A stretch of 64,000 nucleotides of DNA, taken from NCBI GenBank assembly GCA_964035575.1, contig OZ037850.1:1074501-1138500 (forward strand), read 5' to 3'. The notes under the pieces are model-generated. The model had not been told where the DNA came from, searched no databases, and saw nothing but the letters and a program-made list of their open reading frames with translations. Made by a program: the position numbers and the translations under genes. Source of the stretch: Rhynchopus sp. YZ270_cl-10. Lineage: Eukaryota; Euglenozoa; Diplonemea; Diplonemida; Diplonemidae. Below, in pieces: positions 41,101 through 49,921 of this stretch (within the stretch, counting starts at the first letter, position 1; the number at the start of each line of letters is the position of its first letter).

Positions 41101-41602
41101 TGAAGGGGGTGCGTGTATAGTGGTGCATAAATTGGTTGAAGGGAAGGAGAAATATGCGGGGATGTCAGCGGTGTGTGTAGGGTTGGCGGTGGTGGAGGGG
41201 AGTGGGGGATATACCTTCACCGCGGCGATCGATGCAGGGGGGGTCGCGGTGATGCAATGCACTGCGGAAGGGGAGTTGACGCACCTCTGCAGCTGTCTGC
41301 CAAACCTCCGCAGCGTCGCGCTTGCAGTGTTCAACAACAATGTGGTTGTCATCGGGAAAGGTCACGGCGGATACGCTTACGCAGCCTTCCTCCTTGAGAC
41401 GGATGATTCCACCCCTTCCAAAGACGTCGTCTGGCAGGAAGGGATGGATAAAAGTGAAGGTGACGCACCAAAACAGACGATCCTCCCGTTCAAAGTGAAG
41501 TCCGGGCCCCATGCGCTCCCAGAAGCGCCGCGTGTCTATTTGCCGACAGCAAAGCGGTTGTTGTGCTTTGGGAAGGTAGGAACAGTGGCGATTAGTCCCT
41601 GA
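38165..41602 (+). CDS. Large beta-propeller-like protein of unknown function
   Basis: 1,145 residues, uninterrupted. The start at 38165 follows CCCATTCAG by 15 bases. The sequence is almost entirely short beta-strand-like segments with WD/CPSF-A-like rhythm (ALLRPLGTIEIF, DDLALVAGEERVELYSAKGL, TYICVFTASSVLILQEL, ALVCADGSVLIIRC, FTAAIDAGGVAVMQCTAEGE, NNNVVVIGKGHGG). No membrane segment or signal peptide is seen. The length and all-beta nature resemble the multi-propeller DDB1/SF3B3/CPSF160 group, but none of their signature motifs could be confirmed, so it is left unnamed. Codon use is less GC-biased than in the CAP/EGF gene, suggesting modest expression. Confidence 0.8.
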   Translation: MPDPEMDTLVKMQGSCGVISADVGLFADNNAPCLALLRPLGTIEIFLRESILTDRSDATPILHFCTSGNAVHLVTLPGDTTDGICITTTCGRQMIYHMTDTPSVSWERSLLDGDTVEEDFSEQRAIPFLRPVVFGGRGSYTKYIVTAWNDPHGAVVCVVTVPTIWKTASQRWLRICDESLPDTTQFRSIQSHHMLDAERNLILIALLYVPLGPGDPLPPLHLISLSLQLEDVAPEFLSRGGALYTAKRKAGMYQGSWSVRSLPWSTSVVTSLAGPSKRSATPFPGGAENPKNYGEEGRDDLALVAGEERVELYSAKGLQCFAELKSAPKIGNPHEAGVPVDITWVEEHWAPAGGRIGARLPMRRQSSGGLLCTSVREGEEESSTGSLLRTFAMITTRGHVFLLTLSNRLMMRKKPRWHYALELTKTIPCQFSQMPTRALSFLEPRVAADAQLPSVFLITYGEAFGCATLLTSESGFERCVVAEEPREVQACVDGPTARYCVYNGAVEMQEHVVSLEAVDTEESAPLVGRADLHATPTGNVVLQYELGVAFLDTEQLAFSSHPCLESAQALYIHSVTQRGSTYICVFTASSVLILQELRNEDEDQIELDLFKEMSWASAIECAAGLTTTLAGAAGNAIELIDLEDNTATTTLTVPASVSALCVATETMVLAATRDAKLYCCTKEGTWGEWQCTHLPHDARCIVAFNQGMQALVCADGSVLIIRCTPRTPPSVLSTLHIAGLQILPRFNATGFEIDGSPYLFLGSHVVKVSQSQSQSTRLISFSQLKAISQNSETPLDVTSFCCIGKDGETTAVWVESCCGVSEAQLFVGCVQKEALRKVALTCFRDGVSALTVYHTTPTDPTKGDSYPILFAASTSQDTISLEATSERFPATTLQRTCLAEQSAPSVLSLLATPTHLLLTFTSGGTICLVTYVITYEHLGSSIPPALSIVATNAMCFGVYYDRFPRPLSFPGIIVSAASNEGGACIVVHKLVEGKEKYAGMSAVCVGLAVVEGSGGYTFTAAIDAGGVAVMQCTAEGELTHLCSCLPNLRSVALAVFNNNVVVIGKGHGGYAYAAFLLETDDSTPSKDVVWQEGMDKSEGDAPKQTILPFKVKSGPHALPEAPRVYLPTAKRLLCFGKVGTVAISP

Positions 41603-41917
41603 TTGAGGGGAGGAGGGGAGGAAGAATGGTGCTTTCTTATGTGCAAGTGGAGGGGGTAATACACTGCGGGGTTTTTTTTGCCATTTTGTTTCTGTCTTTC
41701 CAAGACCTATCTTTGCAAAGCTGTTCTCTTTTTTCTCCCCAAAAATGAGGGTATTTCCAGTCCTCATTTCTGTTATTCCCTTCTAATTTCCCCCGAAAAC
41801 CCCTAACATCGAAAGATTTTTCAAAAAAACGATTTTTTTCTACAACACCCCCCGCTTCTCCATCTTTCAACTCTTTTATGAGCAAAAAACCCCAAAAGAA
41901 AAGAAACCAATAAGAGC

Positions 41918-42796
41918 ATGGAAGTGTTCGTGGAGACAGGCAATGCTGCTTTGGGAGTGGCTTCCCTGTTGATGAGCGATGCTTCTGGTGTTGGCATTTT
42001 AAACACCGCCCCTCGCACCACCACCCTCATCCTCGACGTCGGCGAGGAAGACACTGTGACGGGGTTTCTCGAAAGCGTAGCAGCGCAGCTCTGGCCGTTC
42101 TGCATATTCCACTGCGTTCCTGAGGACATCATTATTCACTTCGCAGACGCAACTCTGACCACCGACAACGGTCTCATCAGCACCACTGCCCTGACTCACG
42201 GAGAAACCGTTAGGGTTGGGTTCAATGCTGAGCGCATTATCGCTTTAATCATGGAGCAACGTGTTGTACTATCAGATCTGCCAGAATGGGCACGGTGCGA
42301 CCATGGGGTGGTTCTTGCGGTGGTGGCGCAGAGGGGGGCGGCAGGGGAGTTGGGCAGTGCGCATTGGAGGTTGAGAGGGGATGAGGATTTTATGAAGAAG
42401 GCGGCCGCACTCCAGCCGGTATGCGTAGAATTTGCGTCAGAAGAGTTGCGAGCAGATCGGGGGTTTATGTGGGCAGCAATAAAGCGGGCACCTATGCTTC
42501 TGCAGCATGCGTCAGAGGAGTTGCGTGGCGACAGAGATATTGTGCTTTCCGCAGTGCAACGACGTGGTGAGGCACTTCAATACGCAGCAGACGGCATGAA
42601 AGCGGACAGAGGTATAGTCAAAGCCGCCCTGCAGAAGGACAACAAAGCCATCCAATACGCCTCAGAAACGCTGCGTCGTGACAGCAGCATAGTTGCCCTG
42701 GTCTCCCCAGTGTGGGGCAGGACCTATGGGCTAGGACAGGCCAGGCCTACGCTAGCAGCAGTGAGACACCATATGGATGTTTTAAGGGGCAGGTGA
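41918..42796 (+). CDS. Ubiquitin-like N-terminus plus DUF4116 repeats
   Basis: 292 residues. Residues about 28-105 read like a ubiquitin-like beta-grasp (TLILDVGEEDTVTGFLESVA, IIIHFADATLTTDNGLIS, THGETVRVGF). The C-terminal half holds four or five DUF4116 units of roughly 48 residues, each with an (L/FASEEL)RADRGFM/IV-type core: EELRADRGFMWAAIKR, EELRGDRDIVLSAVQR, DGMKADRGIVKAALQK, ETLRRDSSIVALV. DUF4116 repeats are common in protists and algae, where their function is undefined; they are probably protein-binding helical repeats. The fusion with a ubiquitin-like domain suggests a link to ubiquitin signalling, by inference only. Confidence 0.75.
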   Translation: MEVFVETGNAALGVASLLMSDASGVGILNTAPRTTTLILDVGEEDTVTGFLESVAAQLWPFCIFHCVPEDIIIHFADATLTTDNGLISTTALTHGETVRVGFNAERIIALIMEQRVVLSDLPEWARCDHGVVLAVVAQRGAAGELGSAHWRLRGDEDFMKKAAALQPVCVEFASEELRADRGFMWAAIKRAPMLLQHASEELRGDRDIVLSAVQRRGEALQYAADGMKADRGIVKAALQKDNKAIQYASETLRRDSSIVALVSPVWGRTYGLGQARPTLAAVRHHMDVLRGR

Positions 42797-43262
42797 TTTG
42801 CATTGCATTGTGCTTTTTTCAGGTCTGAGAGAGAGGGCAGTGCCCATTATTTTCAAAAATTATGGATATTTTTGTAGATCTAGCTTTTTTGAGAACCCCC
42901 TAACAACCAGAGAACTGCATCAGATTTTTTTCAATAACTTTCGTTATTTCTTCTTTTTTTTGCTTACAGTGGTGTGGCTGAGCCCCCAAAAAAAAGTATA
43001 CTTTTGTGGACTTCTGGTGAAGAAGCTTCTCCCTAGGAGATGAAAATTTTTTTGCTCGCTTTGCTCGCAGAGGTACACCATCCGAAACCACTTGCATTTG
43101 CATTTCCGGAATCCGTCCACATTGTGGTGGGGTCAATATATTGCCGAAATAGACAAAGTCTTGGTTTTTGTAAAAATCCAACGAGGTTTGTAGAGGTTTG
43201 ATACACTATCTACTCCATCACAACAGACCCTGCACGCCTTGCAAAGCAGGCAACACAACACT
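42797..43262 (+). other. Spacer with a partial dispersed element
   Basis: GTGGTGTGGCTGAGCCC at 42970 matches the terminus of the 61649-63116 element, and TTGCATTTGCATTTCCGGAA (43091) with the following 70 bp matches 27197 and 61803. No right terminus is found, so this is a truncated copy. CCATCACAACAG at 43215-43226 is the likely acceptor for the MORN gene. Confidence 0.6.
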
Positions 43263-45333
43263 ATGGACGAACCCCCTACGGAACTGAGCGACAGCGTTGA
43301 GGTGGAATGCAAAGTCTCCTACGGCAACCCTGTCGCACGCTTTCTGATCCGCTGCACGAAGAAGACGCAGTTTGTCATCTCGCTGGCCGAGAGCAACACT
43401 GCGGGGCGCTGCCACCTTTACGTTGGGGTGGACGAACCCCCTACGGACATTAGCGCACTGTGGCGCGTCGAATCCTCTGAAACAAAGAAGACGGTACGCG
43501 TCCTGCCCATTGACCCACGCTTCAAAGGCCAAGACATCTACGTCTCTGTAGTCTACCAGACGTCCTCCGGCGTCTCCTTCGCAAGCCTCATGTACACCGT
43601 CCTCGACTCTTACACTGCAGACTGGACCACGCAGAGTGGCGACGTCTATACCGGGGAATGGCTCTTAGACAAAAGACACGGTACAGGTACCTGCACCTAT
43701 GCGAATGGCAATGTGTATTGCGGAGAGTGGCGTGGCGGCGAAAAGGACGGCACCGGAAAGTACACCTGGGACAACAAATACTATGAAGGAGATTGGCGTC
43801 TCGGCAAACGTAATGGGAAGGGCCGTCTGCAAAGAGATAATGGTCTACTGTATGACGGTGAATGGCGTGAGAATGTGCGCGAAGGGATGGGCTGCTGTGA
43901 TTACGGTGACGGCTCTTCTTATGAAGGAAGCTGGTCGAAAAATACGAGGCAAGGGCAGGGTACGTTCCGGTACGCCGATGGGACAACTGTTGCTGCGGAG
44001 TGGGCGAATGATAAAATTGTTTCGACGAGCACTGTGACGTTTCCTGACAAGACTGTGTACATTGGGTCGTGGGTACACGACGCACGCAACGGCTGTGGTG
44101 CCTACATCGACGCAGACGAGCTCAAATACGAAGGCGAATGGGTGCAGAACAAACGCCACGGTGCCGGCACCCTCCAGCTTCCCAACGGCGTCGTCTTCCA
44201 CGGCGACTGGGAGGACGACGTCCGCGTCACTGCCGGCGGATACTTCCAGTACTCCTGTGGCGACAAATATCGTGGAGGCTGGGACGACACCCACCACTGG
44301 CCCTCCGGCCAAGGAAAATGCGAGCACTCCAATGGCGAGGTGAGCGAAGGCTCCTGGGTGCACGGTGTTCTGAAAGGCATGGGCGCAAAGGTGTACTGCA
44401 GCGGCGACGCGTATAAGGGCGAGTTCAACGCAAACCAGCGCTGTGGGGTGGGCACCTGCGTGTACGCCAACGGCGACGAATACGACGGGAGCTGGGAGGG
44501 CGACCAGCGCTGTGGCAAGGGCACGATTCGCTACTCTACGGGCGCACTCTACTCGGGCGACTGGCTGCACGACATGCGCGAAGGCCAAGGCACCGAAACG
44601 CTTCCCTCTGGCACGCAATACACCGGCGGGTGGGTGCAGGACCACGAGAGCGGCCAGGGCAGCTGCACCTACGTTGAAAACGACGAGCCTGCCGGCAGCT
44701 TCAACGGCGTCTGGAGTGAAGGGTTCAGGAACGGCAAGGGGATGATGCTGTACCCCAACGGCGACGAGTTCACTGGCGTATGGCAGCACGACGTGCGTCT
44801 TGATGGGAAGGGCACCATGCGCTATCAAAACGGCGACGTCCATTCAGGCGTCTGGCGTAGCGGGCATAGGGAAGGCCCCGGCGTGTGCAGATACGCTAAC
44901 GGCTCTGAATACAATGGACTATGGGCGGACGACGAGCCGCACGGGGAGGCCATCCTGTGTCTTCCTAATGGCGACCGCTTCACCGGAACGTGGTGCAAAG
45001 GCAGCCGTGTCGATGGACACTCAAAATGTGCCTTTGCGAATGGCCCACGCGACAGCAACGGCCTCCCCTCTATCGCAGACACATACGAAGGTGAGATGGT
45101 GGGTGGGGTTATGCACGGCAAAGGTGTTTACACGTATGTCAACCCCTGCATCCAACCCCAAGCAACTCCACTTCCACCCCCACCACCCTGCACCCCAGTC
45201 TTGACATCGCCTCTTCAATATTATTCATACTACACCAAGCTGGGTAATGCTTCAAAACTACCCCACCCATTACAGATACGCCGACGGCACCAAATACGAA
45301 GGCACCTTCGTCGAAGGGTTGTACACACCATAA
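43263..45333 (+). CDS. MORN-repeat protein, two exons
   Basis: 642 residues from exons 43263-45133 and 45276-45333. An N-terminal beta-rich region (residues 1-120) may bind lipid or protein. About 22 MORN units follow (YTGEWLLDKRHGTGTCTYANG-type), spanning nearly the whole rest of the protein. MORN arrays link membranes or cytoskeleton and occur in protist basal bodies, collars and cell-division structures. The intron 45134-45275 (GTATGT...TACAG, 142 bp) was placed because it joins GVYT to YADGTKYEGTFVEGLYTP, restoring a final perfect MORN unit; reading through it gives unrelated low-complexity sequence. The ATG at 43263 sits 36 bases after CAACAG. Confidence 0.88.
45134..45275 (+). other. 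Intron in MORN gene
   Basis: 142 bp, donor GTATGT, acceptor ATTACAG, C/A-rich. Splicing restores the last MORN repeat. Confidence 0.85.
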
Positions 45334-45583
45334 CATATGTTTCGTTTCAGTTTTTCTCTAAGCGCTGATTCCCTCCTCTTTTACCAACTGTTTCTCCTTT
45401 TTCCGTTAACCTGGTGCATTCCTGCATCAGGTGATACCTCTTATGATATGGACTCGTCCGGAAACCCCTCTGGTAAGATTCATCCTTTTGGGTATTTTTG
45501 GGTTTTTTTCATGATGTCCCCCACAAAAAGTGCATCTAAGTGATATTCTGATATAAAAATAGGTTTGGGGGGGGGGGGGGGGG

Positions 45584-46340
45584 TAGGTGGGGGCAAAACC
45601 CCTATTTTTTTGAGGCATTTCGATTTTTTTGGATTTACGTGCAAAGTACCCGCAAACCACCGAAAATTTCGGGTCAGAGATGGTTTTGGGGTGTGGTTTG
45701 GGGGTGTTCTATAGGTGAGACACCCCAGAGATACAAAAAAATTCAGGTTCCATAATGACTTATTTGAAAAAGTGTGTTTTTAAAAATATTTTTCTGGCAT
45801 GTTTTTGAGGTGTTTGGGTGGGTTTCTGGTGGATATTTGGAACTATCTGGGTTCCCGGAGTGCTTTTTCGGGGGTTTTCACCCATTTTTTGGCCCAGAGT
45901 GGGTCCAAAAGCAGGGCGCAAGTCGCGGCCCAGGGACGTCCAGGGTAAAGTCCAGGGTATTTTTTGACCTAAAAACACCAAAAAACGGCCAAAAAAAGTA
46001 CCTAAAGTGTCCAAAACAGGTCGGAATGGACTCACAGGACCTCCCTGGGGTAGGTTTGTGCCCAAGCAGCTGTCATGACGTCGAAATTTTGCTGTTTTTT
46101 TGATTTTTTTGTCCAAAAATGGCCATTTTACCCAACATGGCCAAAACCGTCAAAAGGCCACTTTTTCACTATTTTTTTGCATTTTTTCATATTCTGAGTC
46201 GCCCTTAGCATGGATTTTCGGGTCACAGGGTGTTTCTGACCCATTTCTGGGTGGGTATGAGGGGTGGTTTGTACGTACTTTGCGCGGAAGTCCAAAAAAG
46301 TCAAAATGCCTCAAAAAAATAGGGGTTTTGCCCCCACCTA
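45584..46340. mobile_element. G-run-flanked inverted-repeat element nested in the transposon (0.76 kb)
   Basis: Inverted termini TAGGTGGGGGCAAAACCCCT and its complement at 46321-46340 extend as an imperfect TIR for about 80 bp (TTTTTTGAGGCATTTCGA...). Exactly 17 G flank each side (45567-45583, 46341-46357), consistent with insertion into, and duplication of, a G run. The interior is non-coding, with many AAAAACACC/GGTGTTTT-type motifs. Same design as 35481-36503 but a different sequence. Confidence 0.75.
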
Positions 46341-46379
46341 GGGGGGGGGGGGGGGGGTCTGAGGCTATATTTTCACTTT

Positions 46380-48071
46380 TTATCCGATTTTCTGCCTTTT
46401 ATTGTTGTTTTTCTCGATTTCTTCGCCCTTTCTCTTAATCCTGTCATGCCGCCTTGACAAGGTTTCATTGGCCTCTGTCAAATCTACTGTGGCAATGGCA
46501 GGGACTTTTACTTTGCGGGTCACCTTGGATGTGGTGACTCTATATTTAATACCGCTTCCCTCCGTGTCAGAGTACACACTAGCTGAAATGACACAACCGT
46601 TGCTCGAGTAGCAGTACACAGAACAAAAGAGATTGATGGAAAGAACGTTGCACTGATATGTCTGAGTACGAGGGAATAAAATAACAAAGGCCTCTGTGTG
46701 GGGAAGCTCTTGCAGGGCATCGACAATGTCCTCTACGGTAAGTATCTCCCGACAACAAGAAACATAGGAGAGATGGTTCGAAACGACACCGAAGTGTGCG
46801 TCGCGCCCATTCTTACCGTGTTTCTCGGCAAAAAAGTGAACACTGACATCTGCTTTCTTTTTTTTTGCAAGTTTAATCAAAATATAATGGCCCAATTCCA
46901 TGTTCTGGAAATGGCGACCAACATCAGCCCAGAACTGAATCTTAGTAAATTGTGGCATGAAATCTTGGGAAAAAAGGTGTTCGAGGCACTTCACAACAGT
47001 ATAGGCATCTTGGGTAATACTGGGAAGGACGTAATCTATGTGTTTATGCACACGTTTGCCATTCTCTACCCAATACAAACCTACCCCCAAATGAGAATAT
47101 GCTGAGCGAGCGTAAAAATCACCTGAACACTCAACAGGCTTCATTGGCAAATGACCTTTTTGTTTAAAGTCAATGTCAATGACTATGCTGTCTGCCGGGG
47201 GCTCCTTCACCACGTTGTTGTAGACAGCCCTCTGACGCCGAGCCCGCTCCTGGTGAATTGCGATGTCCTTCAACTCCTGGATCTTTTCCCGAACATCTTC
47301 GCGCCACGTTTTCGGCAGGCGATGGGCGGATGCGAGGTGAGACTCGAAGTCCTCAGCTGGAGCACTGAAGGCAATGTTCAGGTTGCGAGCCTGGAATAGG
47401 TTCTTTAGGCTCCTTCTCACTCCCCCCTCGCTGACGCAGTACTCGCACATGTCCGTCTTCCTGCGCCGGAACTGTGCCTCAGGGTGGTTCCTGCGCATGT
47501 GGTTGAAAAACACACTGCGCCCAACGCCGCTGATACGCTTAAACAATGATGTTTTGCGCATCTCGAGAGTCCTGAGGTAGACGGCGTGGCCCCGCCGTTT
47601 GCTCCCCGAGGCGCTCTTGCGGGAGAGTGACTCTGAGTGCTTCTCCACCACCTCCGCGATTTCCGCCTTCTTTTCGGGCGTCAGCACAGTGGGGCGCCCC
47701 CCTACCCCTTTCGACTCACATTTTTGGAAGATGCTCTCACCACAAATCAAGCCTGAGCGTTGTATCATGCTTCTACTAAAGCCGTCCTCCTTCAGGGCAT
47801 GCACCACGGCACGCCGTGCCTCGTCAGTGCTTGCGTTGACGCGGGCTACATGCGTAGGGATGAGGTGCTGCAGCAGTATCCCTTTGCCGATCGCTGCTGC
47901 CACAAGCGCCACACTCCCCTCCGCATCTCCGCCAAACACACGCAAGAACTCCTTCGCAGCGCTCAAAACGGTGAGGCGTGATCCAGAATTGGGCGCACGT
48001 TCATGATACGCCTTTTGTGAGGGTAAGAGCTTGAGTTTATCATTGAGGTCTTTAATTGCTGCCATTGCCAT
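46380..48071 (-). CDS. DDE/D-type transposase
   Basis: 563 residues on the minus strand, the only such gene in a plus-strand neighbourhood. The N-terminal half is a helical DNA-binding region (GVGGRPTVLTPEKKAEIAEV, helix-turn-helix-like) with a Cys pair (CEYC) and downstream His that may form a zinc site. The catalytic core is suggested by D in SIVIDIDFKQKG, D in IQFWADVGRHFQN and E in FFAEKHGKNGRDAHFG, in the order D-D-E. The C-terminus is basic (RIKRKGEEIEKNNNKRQKIG). The WADVGRHF/EKHGK motifs recall several eukaryotic cut-and-paste families with inserted DDE folds, but I cannot assign one. The frame has no break. Confidence 0.75.
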   Translation of the reverse strand: MAMAAIKDLNDKLKLLPSQKAYHERAPNSGSRLTVLSAAKEFLRVFGGDAEGSVALVAAAIGKGILLQHLIPTHVARVNASTDEARRAVVHALKEDGFSRSMIQRSGLICGESIFQKCESKGVGGRPTVLTPEKKAEIAEVVEKHSESLSRKSASGSKRRGHAVYLRTLEMRKTSLFKRISGVGRSVFFNHMRRNHPEAQFRRRKTDMCEYCVSEGGVRRSLKNLFQARNLNIAFSAPAEDFESHLASAHRLPKTWREDVREKIQELKDIAIHQERARRQRAVYNNVVKEPPADSIVIDIDFKQKGHLPMKPVECSGDFYARSAYSHLGVGLYWVENGKRVHKHIDYVLPSITQDAYTVVKCLEHLFSQDFMPQFTKIQFWADVGRHFQNMELGHYILIKLAKKKKADVSVHFFAEKHGKNGRDAHFGVVSNHLSYVSCCREILTVEDIVDALQELPHTEAFVILFPRTQTYQCNVLSINLFCSVYCYSSNGCVISASVYSDTEGSGIKYRVTTSKVTRKVKVPAIATVDLTEANETLSRRHDRIKRKGEEIEKNNNKRQKIG

Positions 48072-48367
48072 GTTTATGAAATGTCCAAAAATACGTAAAA
48101 AAATAAAAGTAAAAAGGGGGGAGGGGAAATAAACAAAAGTAAATACCCAAAATATGCCCTCTGGGGTGGTAGGTGTATGGTGGGTATCAAAAAATTGGGT
48201 TATTTGGGTGTTTTGAGCCGAAAAACCTCAAAAACCCCCAAAAGGATGAATCTTACCAGAGGGGTTTCCGGACGGACCCATATGTTCACTCCTTCCCTCC
48301 TTCTTTTGCCTCATAGCACCCTTCACCTACCTACCTACCTACCCCAACCCACCTCATTCCAGCCACC

Positions 48368-49417
48368 ATGCAATTTGCTGTACACGATGCTGTGCGGGCT
48401 GATGATGTGAAAGGGTTGGAAGGGTTGCTTGCTGTAGCGGACCCTGACCTACGTGATATGGAGGGGAGAACTGCGTTGCATATTGCTGCAGAGTTGGGGT
48501 ATGAGGGTTGTGTGAGAACGCTTTTAGCGCATGACGCCATGCCTGCAATGAAGAACCGTGAAGGCTCCAACCCTCTCCACCTGGCCGCCCAGCGAGGCCA
48601 CAGCACCGTCGTGCAACTCCTCTGCACAGCTGGCATCTCAGTCAACACCACCGATGCCAACAGCAAGACACCCCTCTGCATGGCCGCGCACCTCCCCAAT
48701 AGCGACACAGTCGAGGTCCTTCTCAACGCCAACGCAGATGTGCACATCTACAATTCCCTCGGATACAGCCCTGCCCACGAAGCCATCATGGGCAAGGCAA
48801 CCACAACACTGCGCCGTCTCCTTGAGTACGGACACTGCGCCAATGCAGGCGGCGAAGCGGTGTCGCCGCTACTACATCATGCGGTGGGGTTAGGCAGTGT
48901 GGAGGCTGTTGAGATGCTGTTGCTCTATGGGGCGGACATCGAGGGGGTGGGTGTCAATGAGGACACGCCGTTGTTTTGTGCGGTGCGGTCTTTGGAGTGT
49001 GTGACGGTATTGTTGCGGAGAGGGGCCAGGGTGAGGAAGCCGGGGGAGGGGTATAGATTGTCGCCATTGGGTGCTGCGGCGAAGTGTGGGAACACCGAGG
49101 TGGTCGAAGCGCTGCTGGCAGCTGGCGCGCAGGTGAGCGCTACAGAGGTCAGGTGTGCCATTAGGGCACGCTCCCCAGCAAGCCTCACAGCATTGCTCCA
49201 GTCGGGTGCTGCGCACCACGCACGTGATATGCTCCATACCGCAATAGATGCAGACTGTGCAGCCTCCCTCCAAATCCTCATCTCCCACCAAGCCGACCTT
49301 GAGTTTCAAGAAGATGATCTCACCCCATACCAGCACGCCTCCGTTCCCTTTTTGAAAAAAGCCCACCTAGCAGAAATTCTTCGTGAAGCAGGCTGTTTTG
49401 TGTGCGACGACTCATAG
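48368..49417 (+). CDS. Ankyrin-repeat protein
   Basis: 349 residues made almost wholly of about ten ankyrin repeats: GRTALHIAAELGYEGCVRTL, GSNPLHLAAQRGHSTVVQLL, SKTPLCMAAHLPNSDTVEVL, GYSPAHEAIMGKATTTLRRL, then VSPLLHHAVGLGSVEAVEML, EDTPLFCAVRSLECVTVLL, YRLSPLGAAAKCGNTEVVEA and two diverged units. There is no enzymatic domain, signal or membrane segment, so it is a cytoplasmic adaptor by type. The start at 48368 lies in a favourable context (GCCACCATG), only 5 bases after CATTCCAG. Its promoter side borders the right end of the transposon at 48279. Confidence 0.85.
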   Translation: MQFAVHDAVRADDVKGLEGLLAVADPDLRDMEGRTALHIAAELGYEGCVRTLLAHDAMPAMKNREGSNPLHLAAQRGHSTVVQLLCTAGISVNTTDANSKTPLCMAAHLPNSDTVEVLLNANADVHIYNSLGYSPAHEAIMGKATTTLRRLLEYGHCANAGGEAVSPLLHHAVGLGSVEAVEMLLLYGADIEGVGVNEDTPLFCAVRSLECVTVLLRRGARVRKPGEGYRLSPLGAAAKCGNTEVVEALLAAGAQVSATEVRCAIRARSPASLTALLQSGAAHHARDMLHTAIDADCAASLQILISHQADLEFQEDDLTPYQHASVPFLKKAHLAEILREAGCFVCDDS

Positions 49418-49921
49418 TGATCTGTCTGTTCAATTTTGTGCGAAAGAAATTTTACCGAAAATAAACAGAAACCGTGGGTGTTCCAGAAAAAAAGTAGCGT
49501 TTTTTTGGGGGGAGCTTGCGAGGCAGGGGGTGGAATGTGTCGTGAGGGCCTTGAGTGTGGGGGGGTGGCAACCTTTTGTGAAAGAAATAGGCAAAGGGGT
49601 TGCTTTTTCAGAATGTATTCGGCCTTTTTTATTGGCCGCACATTTTCAAGTTTTTTTTTTGTCGAGAAATATTTGCTTGTTTATGGAACTAAACACGAGA
49701 GGTTTAGGCTCATCTTATTAACTTTTCTTTGTTTTATCTGACCGAGGGATAACCTACCGTTTCCGCAAAAAAAAAAATAATATTTTGACAATTTGTTTCA
49801 AAATTCTCCAAATAAAACACTCGATGCTACTTTGAGCCTTTCATCTTTTTCAATATCCTCCCGCTTTCACATTTATTTTTTAGGAACACAAAAAAACCCC
49901 CCCCGAAAAAACACACAAACA
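49418..49921 (+). other. Spacer with a block-1 repeat relic
   Basis: No gene. ACACGAGAGGTTTAGGCTCATCTTATTAACTT near 49692 is a diverged copy of the block-1 dispersed repeat. CATTTATTTTTTAG at 49870-49883 is the likely acceptor of the kinase gene. Confidence 0.5.

Larger units (their letters stand above)
45450..48279 (-). mobile_element. DNA transposon with intact-looking transposase (2.8 kb)
   Basis: The left end GGACTCGTCCGGAAACCCCT continues through CTGGTAAGATTCATCCTTTT. The right end is its reverse complement (AAAAGGATGAATCTTACCAG ... CCGGACGGACCC). TIRs are about 50 bp. The flanks suggest a short ATAT target duplication. It encloses one long minus-strand transposase frame and, near its left end, a second element (45584-46340) inserted later. 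Because the TIRs match well and the frame is open, activity in the recent past is likely. Confidence 0.8.

Noticed and set aside
46380-48071. Transposase as a retroelement or viral integrase
   Set aside because: No reverse transcriptase, protease or LTR nearby; terminal inverted repeats indicate a cut-and-paste DNA transposon.
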